A DNA stretch of 6,768 nt from Piscirickettsiaceae bacterium (GCA_018646825.1 JABGUA010000113.1:1-6768), one strand, 5' to 3'. Shown: positions 1 through 6,718, counted from the first letter of the stretch. Notes: generated by a model not told the origin, from the sequence alone. A program made the numbers and translations.

Positions 1-794
1 GTTGATACACCTGCTTGTTTTAATTCCGCGACATCAATGGCTGGCTTACTGCCTTTCTCCAATAACACAACGGGAATTGTGTCTCCAACAGCCGTTTTGT
101 GGACAATGGGCTCACCACGCTTCCAACCATGTCGGGCTAAATAGTTTGCGATACTACCAATAGCATCAGTCGGGTTAGTCCAGATATCACGTTTGCCATC
201 ACCATCAAAGTCAACAGCATAAGCTCGATAACTACTAGGCATAAACTGACCTAGACCCATGGCCCCAGCATAAGATCCAACAGGGCTGAGAATCGGCATC
301 CCTTCTTCTCGTGTTAAAGCAAGAAAGTGACCGAGCTCGCTGCGAAAGAACTTGCTCCTCGGCGGATAACGAAAGGCCAAAGTCGATAGCGCATCAACCA
401 CACGAAAGCTACCGACATTGCCACCATAACTCGTTTCCACACCCAATATCGCAACGATAATTTCTGCTGGCACACCAAACTCTGTTTCCGCTTTAGCCAA
501 AGCAACGGCATTGGCCTGCCAAAAAGTGGCGCCACCATTAATGCGCTTGTCAGTAATAAAAATTTTCCGATAATCAAACCAAGGTTTACTCTTTTCTGCT
601 GGTCGCGAAATCGCCTTTAAAATTGACTCTTTCACCTCAACTTGCTCAAAGACAGTTTGTAACTCTGCCTTCTCAAATTGCTGTTCTTGATGCATTTCAT
701 CAATAAAATCTGATAAACCAGGCAATGCTTTATTAGCATAAGACGCAGTAGAAAAAACCGACAATAAAGCCGCAGCACATAATAATTGTTTCAA
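1..794 (-). CDS. mltB: Lytic murein transglycosylase B (MltB), 3' end cut by window edge
   Basis: This enzyme cleaves the MurNAc-GlcNAc bond of peptidoglycan in the periplasm, leaving 1,6-anhydro ends. The first 264 codons are present without a stop or frameshift; E. coli MltB has about 361 residues, so roughly the last quarter lies beyond the left edge. A Sec signal peptide (MKQLLCAAALLSVFSTASYA, residues 1-20) is predicted to be cut after SYA. There is no lipobox, so the product looks soluble, unlike lipoprotein MltB of E. coli. The catalytic glutamate is Glu120 in ILGVETSYGG. The family motif GLGQFMPSSY is at 180-189, followed by the calcium-loop-like DFDGDGKRDI at 195-204. The start is a TTG whose last two bases are the first two of the rodA stop (TTGA); it is chosen because Lys and a hydrophobic core follow at once and no NTG codon lies close upstream in frame. 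AGAAGG stands 11 bases upstream. Translation is probably coupled to rodA. Identity is secure. Confidence 0.95.
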   Translation of the reverse strand, partial: MKQLLCAAALLSVFSTASYANKALPGLSDFIDEMHQEQQFEKAELQTVFEQVEVKESILKAISRPAEKSKPWFDYRKIFITDKRINGGATFWQANAVALAKAETEFGVPAEIIVAILGVETSYGGNVGSFRVVDALSTLAFRYPPRSKFFRSELGHFLALTREEGMPILSPVGSYAGAMGLGQFMPSSYRAYAVDFDGDGKRDIWTNPTDAIGSIANYLARHGWKRGEPIVHKTAVGDTIPVVLLEKGSKPAIDVAELKQAGVS

Positions 795-1924
795 GAGGTC
801 ATCATCCTTCTGTGAGTATGAATAGACATCAGGATACCGAAACCAGCTAATAAGGTCACCATTGATGTGCCCCCATAACTGACTAATGGCAAAGGTACAC
901 CCACGACAGGCAATAAACCTGTCACCATCCCGACATTAACAAATACATAGACCAGAAAAGTCAGTGAAATACTCCCAGCCAATAATCGCGCGAAACTACT
1001 TTGTGCCTGATCCGCAATATACAAACCCCTGGCTGCAATCGCTAGATACATTAATAACAATAAACCAACACCAACCAATCCAAATTCTTCAGCAATCACA
1101 GAAAAGATAAAGTCTGTCGATCTTTCAGGTAAAAAAGCCAATTGAGACTGTGTCCCTTCTAACCAGCCTCTTCCAAACAAGCCACCTGACCCGATCGCGA
1201 TTTTAGACTGGATAATATGATAACCCGATCCCAAAGGATCACTTTCAGGGTTTAAAAATGTGAGTACCCGTTGCCGCTGATAATCATGCATCACATACCA
1301 CAACACAGGTAAAGCCGATGCCGCAGCCAATATAAAACCAATAATTAATGCCCAAGAAATACCAGACAAGAAAATTACAATCAAGCCGGAACTTGCAATC
1401 AGTAATGCTGTTCCCAAATCGGGTTGTTTCGCAATTAACAATGCTGGAATAACGACCATCATAAAACAAACTGTCAACCTCGGTAATGTCGGCGGCAATG
1501 GACGCTCAGCCAAATACGCCGCCACCAAGAGCGGTACTGCAATTTTCATTAATTCTGAAGGTTGGAAACGGATCACCCCTAAATCAAGCCAGCGCTGAGC
1601 TCCTTTACCTTCATCGCCAACCACGAGAACAGCAATAAGTAAAATCAATCCGGCCCCGTAAACCCAATACGCCATATCACGCATTCGATCAGGGTGAATA
1701 TTTGCCAGCACAACTAAACCAAAAAAGGCTGTTCCCATCCTAATCAATTGACGCGTCAATAAGGCGACTTCTTGATTGCCTGCGCTAAATAAAATCATCA
1801 AGCCAACAGCCAATAAACTCAACAAACCAAATAACAACAAAGCATCGATATGAATGACCCGAAGTGCGTGGGTCAAACTCCAACGTTCAGGATTCGCTCT
1901 ATCGGTTAACAATCTATTATTCAT
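791..1924 (-). CDS. rodA: RodA, SEDS-family peptidoglycan glycosyltransferase
   Basis: RodA is a polytopic inner-membrane protein that polymerises lipid II into glycan strands during cell elongation, working with the transpeptidase PBP2. At 377 residues it is close to E. coli RodA (370). The sequence is almost entirely hydrophobic segments typical of SEDS proteins. Recognisable motifs are RFQPSELMK around residues 119-127, KQPDLGTALL around 166-175, FLPERSTDFIFSVIAEEFG around 264-282 and GLLPVVGVPLPLVSYGGTSM around 336-355. The Asp of STDF (about 271) corresponds, as I recall the family, to the catalytic Asp262 of E. coli. I chose ATG at 1924. A TTG at 1939 would add only five residues (MGCLP), and ATG 1924 overlaps the mrdA stop by 8 bases (ATGAATAA), a typical coupling arrangement. 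No strong Shine-Dalgarno sequence is visible. The gene follows mrdA and precedes mltB in the same operon. Also known as mrdB. Confidence 0.97.
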   Translation of the reverse strand: MNNRLLTDRANPERWSLTHALRVIHIDALLLFGLLSLLAVGLMILFSAGNQEVALLTRQLIRMGTAFFGLVVLANIHPDRMRDMAYWVYGAGLILLIAVLVVGDEGKGAQRWLDLGVIRFQPSELMKIAVPLLVAAYLAERPLPPTLPRLTVCFMMVVIPALLIAKQPDLGTALLIASSGLIVIFLSGISWALIIGFILAAASALPVLWYVMHDYQRQRVLTFLNPESDPLGSGYHIIQSKIAIGSGGLFGRGWLEGTQSQLAFLPERSTDFIFSVIAEEFGLVGVGLLLLMYLAIAARGLYIADQAQSSFARLLAGSISLTFLVYVFVNVGMVTGLLPVVGVPLPLVSYGGTSMVTLLAGFGILMSIHTHRRMMTS

Positions 1925-3770
1925 TGGCAGGCAACCCAAAATACTGATCGATCATTTTACGCGCCATCGGTGCTGCCGTTTTGCTACCGCTGCCGCCATT
2001 CTCTGCTACCACTACGATCACAAACTCCGGGTTTTCTGCCGGTGCAAAAGCAATAAATAAGGCATGATCATGTAACCTTTTCGCTAAGGTTTCAGTATCA
2101 TATTTTTCATCTTGTTTGATACCAAACACTTGCGCCGTTCCCGTTTTTCCCGCCACAGAAAAAGGTAAACCTTTACCAACTGATTTTGCTGTACCTCGCT
2201 TACCCGCAGTCACCTCAACCAACGAATCGACAACAGCTTGCCAATTATCAGCATTTACAATTGGCAAACTATCATCTCGCTTAACTGGCATTAAATTTAG
2301 ATCACTACTCGCATCTACTCGACTACCCCTCGCAACCTGAGGAAGCGTATTAACACCACGCATTGCCAACACAGAGGTTGCATAAGCCAACTGTACAGGC
2401 GTCGTCTGATTAAAGCCCTGACCAATACCTGAAATCAAGGTCTCACCGGGATACCAAACTTGATTACGGGAAGTCCTTTTCCATTCACTCGATGGGGATA
2501 AGCCCCGGCTTTCACTAGGCACATCAACACCAGAACGCCGACCAAAGCCAAAAAAATCTAAAAAATGATGTAAGCGATCAATGCCCAAAACATTAGCTAA
2601 ATCATAATAATAAACATCACAAGATTGTGCCAAGGACTGTTTCAAGTCAACATGCCCATGCCCATGCGATTTCCAGCAGCGATAGCGGTGATCTTTACCT
2701 GGCAAGGTGTACCAACCTGGACAATATGCTTTGGTCCTCTGCTTAACAACCCCTAACTCTAACCCTGCTAAAGCAACAAAAGGTTTTAACGTAGAACCTG
2801 GTGGATAGTGTCCGCGCAAAGCACGATCAAATAACGGCCTATCTATCGAATCTCTCAGAACAGAGTAATTTTTAGTACTAATGCCCGTTACAAATAGATT
2901 CGGGTCAAAGTCTGGCTTACTGACCATTGCTAGTACACCGCCCGTCCTAGGGTCCATAGCAACAATAGCGCCGTTGTATTCTCCTAGCACCTCAGAGGCA
3001 ACACGTTGTAAATGAATATCTAAATTTAAAAAAAGCGCTTGACCCGATACCGAAGCTTGATTTTTTAACTCACGAACAACACGCCCTTGCACATTGGTCT
3101 CAACTTGCTGGTAACCGACTTGGCCATGAAGTAACTCTTCATAATATTTTTCAACACCGGTCTTACCAATTTGCAACGTCCCTTTATAGTTTTTCTCATC
3201 GATTAAACTTTGGTCTTTTTGATTGATCCGACCGACATAACCCACCGTATGAGCGAATAGCGCACCATGAGGGTAATGGCGAATCAACCGCCCAACTACG
3301 TCGATACCAGGGAATCGGTGACGGTTAGCGGAAAAAATCGCGACTTCTTGTTCTGTCAAACGCTGACGAATCACGACATGTTGAAAACGGCGTTGTTGCT
3401 TAATGATATCCTTGATTTTCGTAATATCTTCATCAGGTACTGCAAATAAAGCAGCCAACTCCGATAAAGTTGCATCCAGTTCAACCACTTTCTCTGGAAT
3501 CAGCTCCAAACTAAAAGTGGGAATATTTTCAGCTAAAACAACACCATTACGATCATAAATCAGGCCACGTTGAGGCGGCAACGGTTCAATATCTACCCTA
3601 TTTCTATTCGATAACCCATCAAAGTGCTCATGCTCAACAACTTGTAAGATAGCCAACCTTGCCATCAAGACAACAAACACAATACCAGCAAAAATAGCTG
3701 CAAAAATCAGCCTATCGTTAACTAAACGACTTTCATTAACATGATCTTTTAAAACAAACCGAGTAGACAT
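1917..3770 (-). CDS. mrdA: Penicillin-binding protein 2, elongation-specific transpeptidase
   Basis: PBP2 is the class B D,D-transpeptidase of the Rod complex. It cross-links side-wall peptidoglycan made by RodA and is a beta-lactam target (classically mecillinam). The 617-residue product has a short cytoplasmic N-terminus and one signal-anchor helix (about 20-43). The periplasmic pedestal domain contains RGLIYDRNGVVLAEN (68-82), and the transpeptidase domain runs from about 240. All three active-site motifs are intact: S326-T-L-K329 in PPGSTLKP, S383-C-D385 in AQSCDVYYY, and K542-T-G-T545 in AGKTGTAQ. The spacing matches E. coli PBP2 (633 residues). The start is the ATG 7 bases after the mreD stop. 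No convincing Shine-Dalgarno sequence precedes it (only an A/T-rich TTAGATAATGCATAA), so reinitiation after mreD is likely. The 3' end overlaps rodA by 8 bases. Often named pbpA outside enterobacteria. Confidence 0.98.
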   Translation of the reverse strand: MSTRFVLKDHVNESRLVNDRLIFAAIFAGIVFVVLMARLAILQVVEHEHFDGLSNRNRVDIEPLPPQRGLIYDRNGVVLAENIPTFSLELIPEKVVELDATLSELAALFAVPDEDITKIKDIIKQQRRFQHVVIRQRLTEQEVAIFSANRHRFPGIDVVGRLIRHYPHGALFAHTVGYVGRINQKDQSLIDEKNYKGTLQIGKTGVEKYYEELLHGQVGYQQVETNVQGRVVRELKNQASVSGQALFLNLDIHLQRVASEVLGEYNGAIVAMDPRTGGVLAMVSKPDFDPNLFVTGISTKNYSVLRDSIDRPLFDRALRGHYPPGSTLKPFVALAGLELGVVKQRTKAYCPGWYTLPGKDHRYRCWKSHGHGHVDLKQSLAQSCDVYYYDLANVLGIDRLHHFLDFFGFGRRSGVDVPSESRGLSPSSEWKRTSRNQVWYPGETLISGIGQGFNQTTPVQLAYATSVLAMRGVNTLPQVARGSRVDASSDLNLMPVKRDDSLPIVNADNWQAVVDSLVEVTAGKRGTAKSVGKGLPFSVAGKTGTAQVFGIKQDEKYDTETLAKRLHDHALFIAFAPAENPEFVIVVVAENGGSGSKTAAPMARKMIDQYFGLPANE

Positions 3771-3777
3771 TTATGCA

Positions 3778-4257
3778 TTATCTAACATGAAAAGTACGCC
3801 GAACACCACGTAAGAAAATATAAATAACTGGCCATAACAACGTGCTGACCATCGCCGGCAACCAGGCATGCCAACCTGTTACTCGCGTCGTCATCACCAC
3901 CGTGACAACATGCACCAATAAAATCAATGACATTAAACTCAAGGCCTGTTGCCACAATGGAAACTGACGTAACTGCAGATGGAAATGCAATACTAAATAA
4001 ATCACCAAAGCATAGGCAAAAGCCAATATTCCTAAAGTGCCTCCAAATAACACATCCATAAACAGGCCAACTAGCCAAGCATAACCAACACCGACTCGTC
4101 TAGGTAGTGCCATAGCCCAATACATTAAAGTCAACAATACCCACTCTGGCCGAAAGAAGCGGAAGCTATCAGGCAGGGGCATTAGCATTAATATCATCGC
4201 TAATAAAACCGACATGACAATGATAAGGCCCCCTTGTGGCTTATCTACTATCGCCAT
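3778..4257 (-). CDS. mreD: Rod shape-determining membrane protein MreD
   Basis: MreD is a small integral inner-membrane protein of the elongasome that binds MreC and helps place the wall-synthesis complex. The 159-residue product (E. coli MreD has 162) consists of five or six hydrophobic segments, roughly at 11-27, 37-52, 57-75, 77-93, 104-123 and 130-148, with an Arg-rich cytoplasmic tail (RGVRRTFHVR). The family signature around residues 35-77 is visible: FRPEWVLLTLMYW, then PRRVGVGYAW, then GLFMDVLFGGTLG. The start ATG shares one base with the mreC stop (TAATG) and has a good Shine-Dalgarno run, GAGGGGG at 4265-4271, lying in the last codons of mreC. No catalytic function is expected. The call rests on length, topology, signature and position between mreC and mrdA. 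Confidence 0.95.
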   Translation of the reverse strand: MAIVDKPQGGLIIVMSVLLAMILMLMPLPDSFRFFRPEWVLLTLMYWAMALPRRVGVGYAWLVGLFMDVLFGGTLGILAFAYALVIYLVLHFHLQLRQFPLWQQALSLMSLILLVHVVTVVMTTRVTGWHAWLPAMVSTLLWPVIYIFLRGVRRTFHVR

Positions 4258-5177
4258 TATTCCGCCCCCTCTGCTTCGACTGCTTCGACTGCTTCGACTG
4301 CTTCGACTGCTTCGACTGCTTCAGCTAAATACTCATCAGGAGCATCACTAGCCTCATCAGTCCGAGTTAGAACTAATAACACCTCTCGACTCGTGTCTAA
4401 ATCAGCAGCAGGTTGAACTTGAATACGTGCAAAAGGCTTACCAGCTGGGTGGCTAATCGCAGTGATTGTCCCCACAGGGTAACCAACTGGAAAACGCCCC
4501 CCCAGTCCTGAAGTCACGAGTGAATCACCCACTCGAATATCAGCATTATGTGGCAAGTGTTCCAATTGTAAGGGTTTTGCTAAGCCTCGCCCTGTAACGA
4601 TAGAGCGCAAGCCATTACGATTTACTTGTACCGGGATAGCATGACTGGGATCGGTCAACAAAATAACACGGCTAGAAAAGCGGCTTACCGACATCACTTG
4701 CCCCATCACACCACTTGCATCTAAAACAGGCTGCCCTTCAAAAACAGCGTAACGCTCACCGCGGTTAATCACTACTTGTTGAGAGAAAGGGTCAGAATCA
4801 ATCGTTAATAACTCAGCGACCAAAACACGTTCAGATAATCGAAATGAAGAACCGAGCAACTCATGCAAACGCATATTCTCACGCTCTAAGGCTTGTAATC
4901 TCTGTAAGCGAACACTGCTCAGTAATTGCGTCGCCTTCAATGAATCATTTTGTTCTTTTAGATCAGCGCGGCTCTGAAAATAGTCAGTCGTCCAGTCGCC
5001 AATATCACTAGGAAAAGAAGCAATCAATTGGACCGGGTACATCATCGTCGCTAATTGACTTCTCAAACCGTCAAAAGTGTTAAAACGTGAATCTAGGAAA
5101 AACAGCGTCAACGAGGCCAAAAATGCCAACGTTAAGCGAGTATTGAGCGAAGCGCGATTTGTAAATAACGGTTTAAT
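4257..5177 (-). CDS. mreC: Rod shape-determining protein MreC, start codon uncertain
   Basis: MreC is a bitopic inner-membrane protein whose periplasmic part binds and activates PBP2 in the Rod complex. Counting from 5177 (306 residues): a basic N-terminus, a membrane helix around 13-30, a coiled coil around 67-109 ending in LERENMRLHELLG, and a beta-domain with LDASGVMGQV (152-161), IPVQVNRNGLRSI (181-193) and VTSGLGGRFPVGYPVG (221-236). The tail from about 275 is acidic and ends in five EAV repeats, where E. coli MreC (367 residues) has a longer Pro/Ala/Gln-rich tail. The first conventional start is TTG at 5129 (290 residues). It begins inside the membrane helix and has no ribosome binding site. 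The in-frame codons before it read IKPLFTNRAS...TRLT, which looks like the usual start of gammaproteobacterial MreC. I therefore place the start at ATT 5177, just after GCC and an in-frame TAG (5183-5181). A lost ATG, or a one-base sequence error, is equally possible. Confidence 0.93.
   Translation of the reverse strand: MKPLFTNRASLNTRLTLAFLASLTLFFLDSRFNTFDGLRSQLATMMYPVQLIASFPSDIGDWTTDYFQSRADLKEQNDSLKATQLLSSVRLQRLQALERENMRLHELLGSSFRLSERVLVAELLTIDSDPFSQQVVINRGERYAVFEGQPVLDASGVMGQVMSVSRFSSRVILLTDPSHAIPVQVNRNGLRSIVTGRGLAKPLQLEHLPHNADIRVGDSLVTSGLGGRFPVGYPVGTITAISHPAGKPFARIQVQPAADLDTSREVLLVLTRTDEASDAPDEYLAEAVEAVEAVEAVEAVEAEGAE
4265..4271 (-). promoter_or_regulatory. Ribosome binding site of mreD inside mreC
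   Basis: GAGGGGG on the minus strand lies 7 to 10 bases before the mreD ATG at 4257, depending on which G bases pair. It sits within the last codons of mreC (Glu-Gly-Ala). Apart from gatC it is the clearest Shine-Dalgarno sequence in the window, and it supports independent initiation at mreD in addition to coupling through the TAATG overlap. Confidence 0.75.
4272..4316. repeat. Perfect 9-bp tandem repeat in the 3' end of mreC
   Basis: The unit tgcttcgac (plus strand; GTCGAAGCA on the coding strand) occurs five times without a mismatch: 4272-4280, 4281-4289, 4290-4298, 4299-4307 and 4308-4316. A decayed sixth unit (tgcttcagc) follows at 4317-4325. In mreC it codes for consecutive Glu-Ala-Val triplets at the C-terminus. 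Because the unit is a multiple of three, copy-number change would lengthen or shorten the tail without shifting the frame. The array ends one base from the mreD Shine-Dalgarno run. Confidence 0.97.
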
Positions 5178-5196
5178 GGCCTAATACTCAGAAACG

Positions 5197-5231
5197 AAAA
5201 AACCTTCATAAACAACGCCGTTTACAAAGGT
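5197..5231 (-). terminator. Rho-independent terminator between mreB and mreC
   Basis: On the minus strand, ACCTTTGTAAAC (5231-5220) pairs with GTTTATGAAGGT (5213-5202). This gives 12 pairs, two of them G-U wobbles, around the six-base loop GGCGTT (5219-5214). The stem runs straight into a tract of six T (5202-5197). The upstream bases AAAG could extend the stem by pairing with the T tract. It begins 22 bases after the mreB stop and ends about 20 bases before the likely mreC start, so it should end or attenuate mreB transcription before mreCD. Read the other way it has no comparable T tract. Confidence 0.85.
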
Positions 5232-5232
5232 C

Positions 5233-5261
5233 TTTATAGTGTAAAGCAAAGTACTACTCAA
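5233..5261 (-). promoter_or_regulatory. Putative sigma70 promoter for mreC, across the mreB stop
   Basis: On the minus strand, TTGAGT (5261-5256, 4 of 6 matches to TTGACA) is separated by exactly 17 bases from TATAAA (5238-5233, 5 of 6 matches to TATAAT). The -35 box overlaps the last codon and stop of mreB. The expected start point, about 5225, falls inside the left arm of the terminator stem. Such a transcript would lack part of that arm and should escape termination. This is a pattern match only. Confidence 0.45.
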
Positions 5262-6300
5262 ATGTAAAAACGTCATTGCCCCGTTCATCGACCATTTCCA
5301 AAGCACGGCCACCGCCACGTGCAACACAAGTTAGCGGATCTTCGGCAATAATCGCCGGTAAGCCGGTTTCTTCGACTAATAAGCGATCTAAGTCTCTTAG
5401 CAGTGCTCCGCCCCCCGTCAAAACAATCCCACGCTCAGCAACATCAGCGCCCAATTCTGGCGGTGTTTGCTCTAATGCGGTCTTAACAGCCGAAACAATA
5501 CCCGATAATGGATCTTGTAACGCTTCAAGAATTTCATTGCTATTCAAGGTAAAACTACGTGGGATCCCTTCAGCCAAATTCCGGCCGCGTACTTCCATTT
5601 CTCTCACTTCATTGCCAGGATAAGCAGAACCAATCTCTTTTTTAATCTTTTCTGCGGTTGACTCACCAATTAAACTGCCATAATTACGACGTACATAATT
5701 AATAATCGCTTCATCAAATAAATCGCCACCAATACGAACTGACGCCGAGTAGACGATCCCGTTCAAGGAAATAATGGCAACTTCAGTCGTACCACCACCA
5801 ATATCCAGCACCATGGAACCACTCGCCTCTTCGACAGGCATGCCCGCACCAATCGCAGCAGCCATTGGTTCCTCAATCAAATACACTTCACGCGCCCCAG
5901 CACCCGCAGCTGATTCTCTAATTGCGCGACGTTCGACTTGCGTCGATCCGCAAGGAACACAGACTAAAACGCGCGGGCTTGGCTTAAAGAAACGGCCCTC
6001 ATGCACTTTCTTAATAAAATGCTGCAACATTTTTTCTGTCACAGTGAAATCAGCAATCACACCATCTTTTAACGGTCTTATCGCCGTGATATTACCCGGA
6101 GTACGGCCTACCATTCTCTTAGCCTCAACACCCACAGCAGCAATAGAACGCGGGCCACCAGGTCCTTTTTCTTGCCGGATAGCGACAACAGAAGGTTCAT
6201 TAAGCACAATGCCCTGACCACGCACATAAATCAGCGTATTCGCTGTACCCAAATCGATCGAAAGGTCATTAGAAAACATTCCGCGGAGACGTTCAAACAT
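5254..6300 (-). CDS. mreB: Rod shape-determining protein MreB, bacterial actin
   Basis: MreB is the actin-like ATPase that forms membrane-bound antiparallel double filaments and orients side-wall synthesis. The 348-residue product is nearly the length of E. coli MreB (347) and very similar along its whole length. Nucleotide-binding elements of the actin fold are intact: phosphate-1 loop IDLGTANT (15-22), IEEPMAAAIG (142-151), phosphate-2 loop LDIGGGTTE (165-173) and adenosine motif LTGGGALL (294-301). The N-terminus MFERLRGMF matches the amphipathic membrane-targeting segment of E. coli (MLKKFRGMF). That is why I chose ATG 6300 over a TTG at 6306, which adds only two residues. The ribosome binding site is weak (TTTGG about nine bases upstream). 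It is the first gene of the minus-strand cluster, and an intrinsic terminator lies just after its TAG stop, so a monocistronic mreB message is likely. Confidence 0.99.
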   Translation of the reverse strand: MFERLRGMFSNDLSIDLGTANTLIYVRGQGIVLNEPSVVAIRQEKGPGGPRSIAAVGVEAKRMVGRTPGNITAIRPLKDGVIADFTVTEKMLQHFIKKVHEGRFFKPSPRVLVCVPCGSTQVERRAIRESAAGAGAREVYLIEEPMAAAIGAGMPVEEASGSMVLDIGGGTTEVAIISLNGIVYSASVRIGGDLFDEAIINYVRRNYGSLIGESTAEKIKKEIGSAYPGNEVREMEVRGRNLAEGIPRSFTLNSNEILEALQDPLSGIVSAVKTALEQTPPELGADVAERGIVLTGGGALLRDLDRLLVEETGLPAIIAEDPLTCVARGGGRALEMVDERGNDVFTFE

Positions 6301-6356
6301 CGGCAAAAACCAAACTTAAATATAAAAAAAGATACTTTATCAATGCAATGGGCTGT
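6301..6356 (-). promoter_or_regulatory. A/T-rich mreB upstream region with candidate promoter elements
   Basis: The divergent spacer between mreB and gatC is 120 bases. On the minus strand the best candidates for mreB are TTGCAT (6348-6343), 18 bases, TATATT (6324-6319), which would leave a leader of only about 11 bases, and TTGCTC (6362-6357), 16 bases, GATAAA (6340-6335), which leaves about 30. Neither is strong. A run of seven T (minus strand) at 6324-6330 lies between them. I see no convincing -10/-35 pair for gatC on the plus strand; TTGAGC at 6356-6361 has no suitable partner. Confidence 0.3.
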
Positions 6357-6410
6357 TGAGCAAGCCGCGAATCATTTAAACTTCACACTTTCGTGAAAAA
6401 AATCAGTACT

Positions 6411-6414
6411 AGGA
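6411..6414 (+). promoter_or_regulatory. Ribosome binding site of gatC
   Basis: AGGA stands six bases before the gatC ATG at 6421 and fixes that start. It is among the best-spaced Shine-Dalgarno sequences in the window, in contrast with the weak sites of mreB, mreC and mrdA. Confidence 0.75.
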
Positions 6415-6420
6415 CCAGCA

Positions 6421-6708
6421 ATGAGTTTAGATAAAACAGATGTAGAAAAAATTGCCTATCTCGCCCGCTTAGCAATAGATGACAATGATATCCCTGATTA
6501 TGCGCGAGACTTAACCACTATTTTTGGTTTAGTCGAGCAACTCAGCAGCGTCGATACGACTGGAATAAGCCCAATGGCACATCCATTGGACGCTGTGCAA
6601 AGATTGCGGCCAGATGAAGTAACAGAAACCGATCAGCGCGAACAATTCCAAGCAATTGCGCCAAAAACTGAAACAGGTGTTTACCTGGTCCCACAAGTTA
6701 TCGAATAA
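6421..6708 (+). CDS. gatC: Asp-tRNA(Asn)/Glu-tRNA(Gln) amidotransferase subunit C
   Basis: GatC is the small cytoplasmic subunit of the GatCAB complex, which converts mischarged Glu-tRNA(Gln) and/or Asp-tRNA(Asn) to the amide form. It wraps around the GatA-GatB interface and stabilises GatA. The 95-residue product has the usual family length and layout: an N-terminal helical region (KTDVEKIAYLARLAI, 5-19), then MAHPLDAVQRLRPDEVTET (52-70) with the conserved His and LRPDEV, and the C-terminal GVYLVPQVIE (86-95). The ATG has a good ribosome binding site (AGGA at 6411-6414, six bases upstream). gatA starts ten bases after the stop. The pair is transcribed away from mreB across a 120-base spacer, an arrangement also known in Pseudomonas. 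Whether the enzyme acts on Gln, Asn or both cannot be told here. Confidence 0.97.
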   Translation: MSLDKTDVEKIAYLARLAIDDNDIPDYARDLTTIFGLVEQLSSVDTTGISPMAHPLDAVQRLRPDEVTETDQREQFQAIAPKTETGVYLVPQVIE

Positions 6709-6718
6709 CAGGTAAATC

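Noticed and set aside
314..577. 87-codon minus-strand frame within mltB
   Set aside because: It is out of frame with mltB, whose own frame here contains the catalytic ETSYGG motif and is unbroken.
1925..1939. TTG at 1939 as rodA start
   Set aside because: It adds only five residues inside the end of mrdA, while ATG 1924 gives a family-like N-terminus and a typical stop/start overlap.
5132..5209. A 25-codon minus-strand frame starting at ATG 5209 and ending two bases before TTG 5129, considered as a leader peptide for mreC
   Set aside because: Its ATG lies within the right arm of the terminator hairpin, it has no ribosome binding site, and the other frame over the same bases encodes the MreC-like N-terminus.
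5276..6217. Long plus-strand open frames (115 and 147 codons) opposite mreB
   Set aside because: They lie fully antisense to a highly conserved mreB, have no ribosome binding site and give low-complexity Ser/Pro/Ala-rich products typical of shadow frames.
6382..6397. Short inverted repeat TTCAC/GTGAA upstream of gatC, considered as operator or terminator
   Set aside because: Only five pairs with a six-base loop; this can occur by chance in A/T-rich sequence and has no T tract in the gatC direction.
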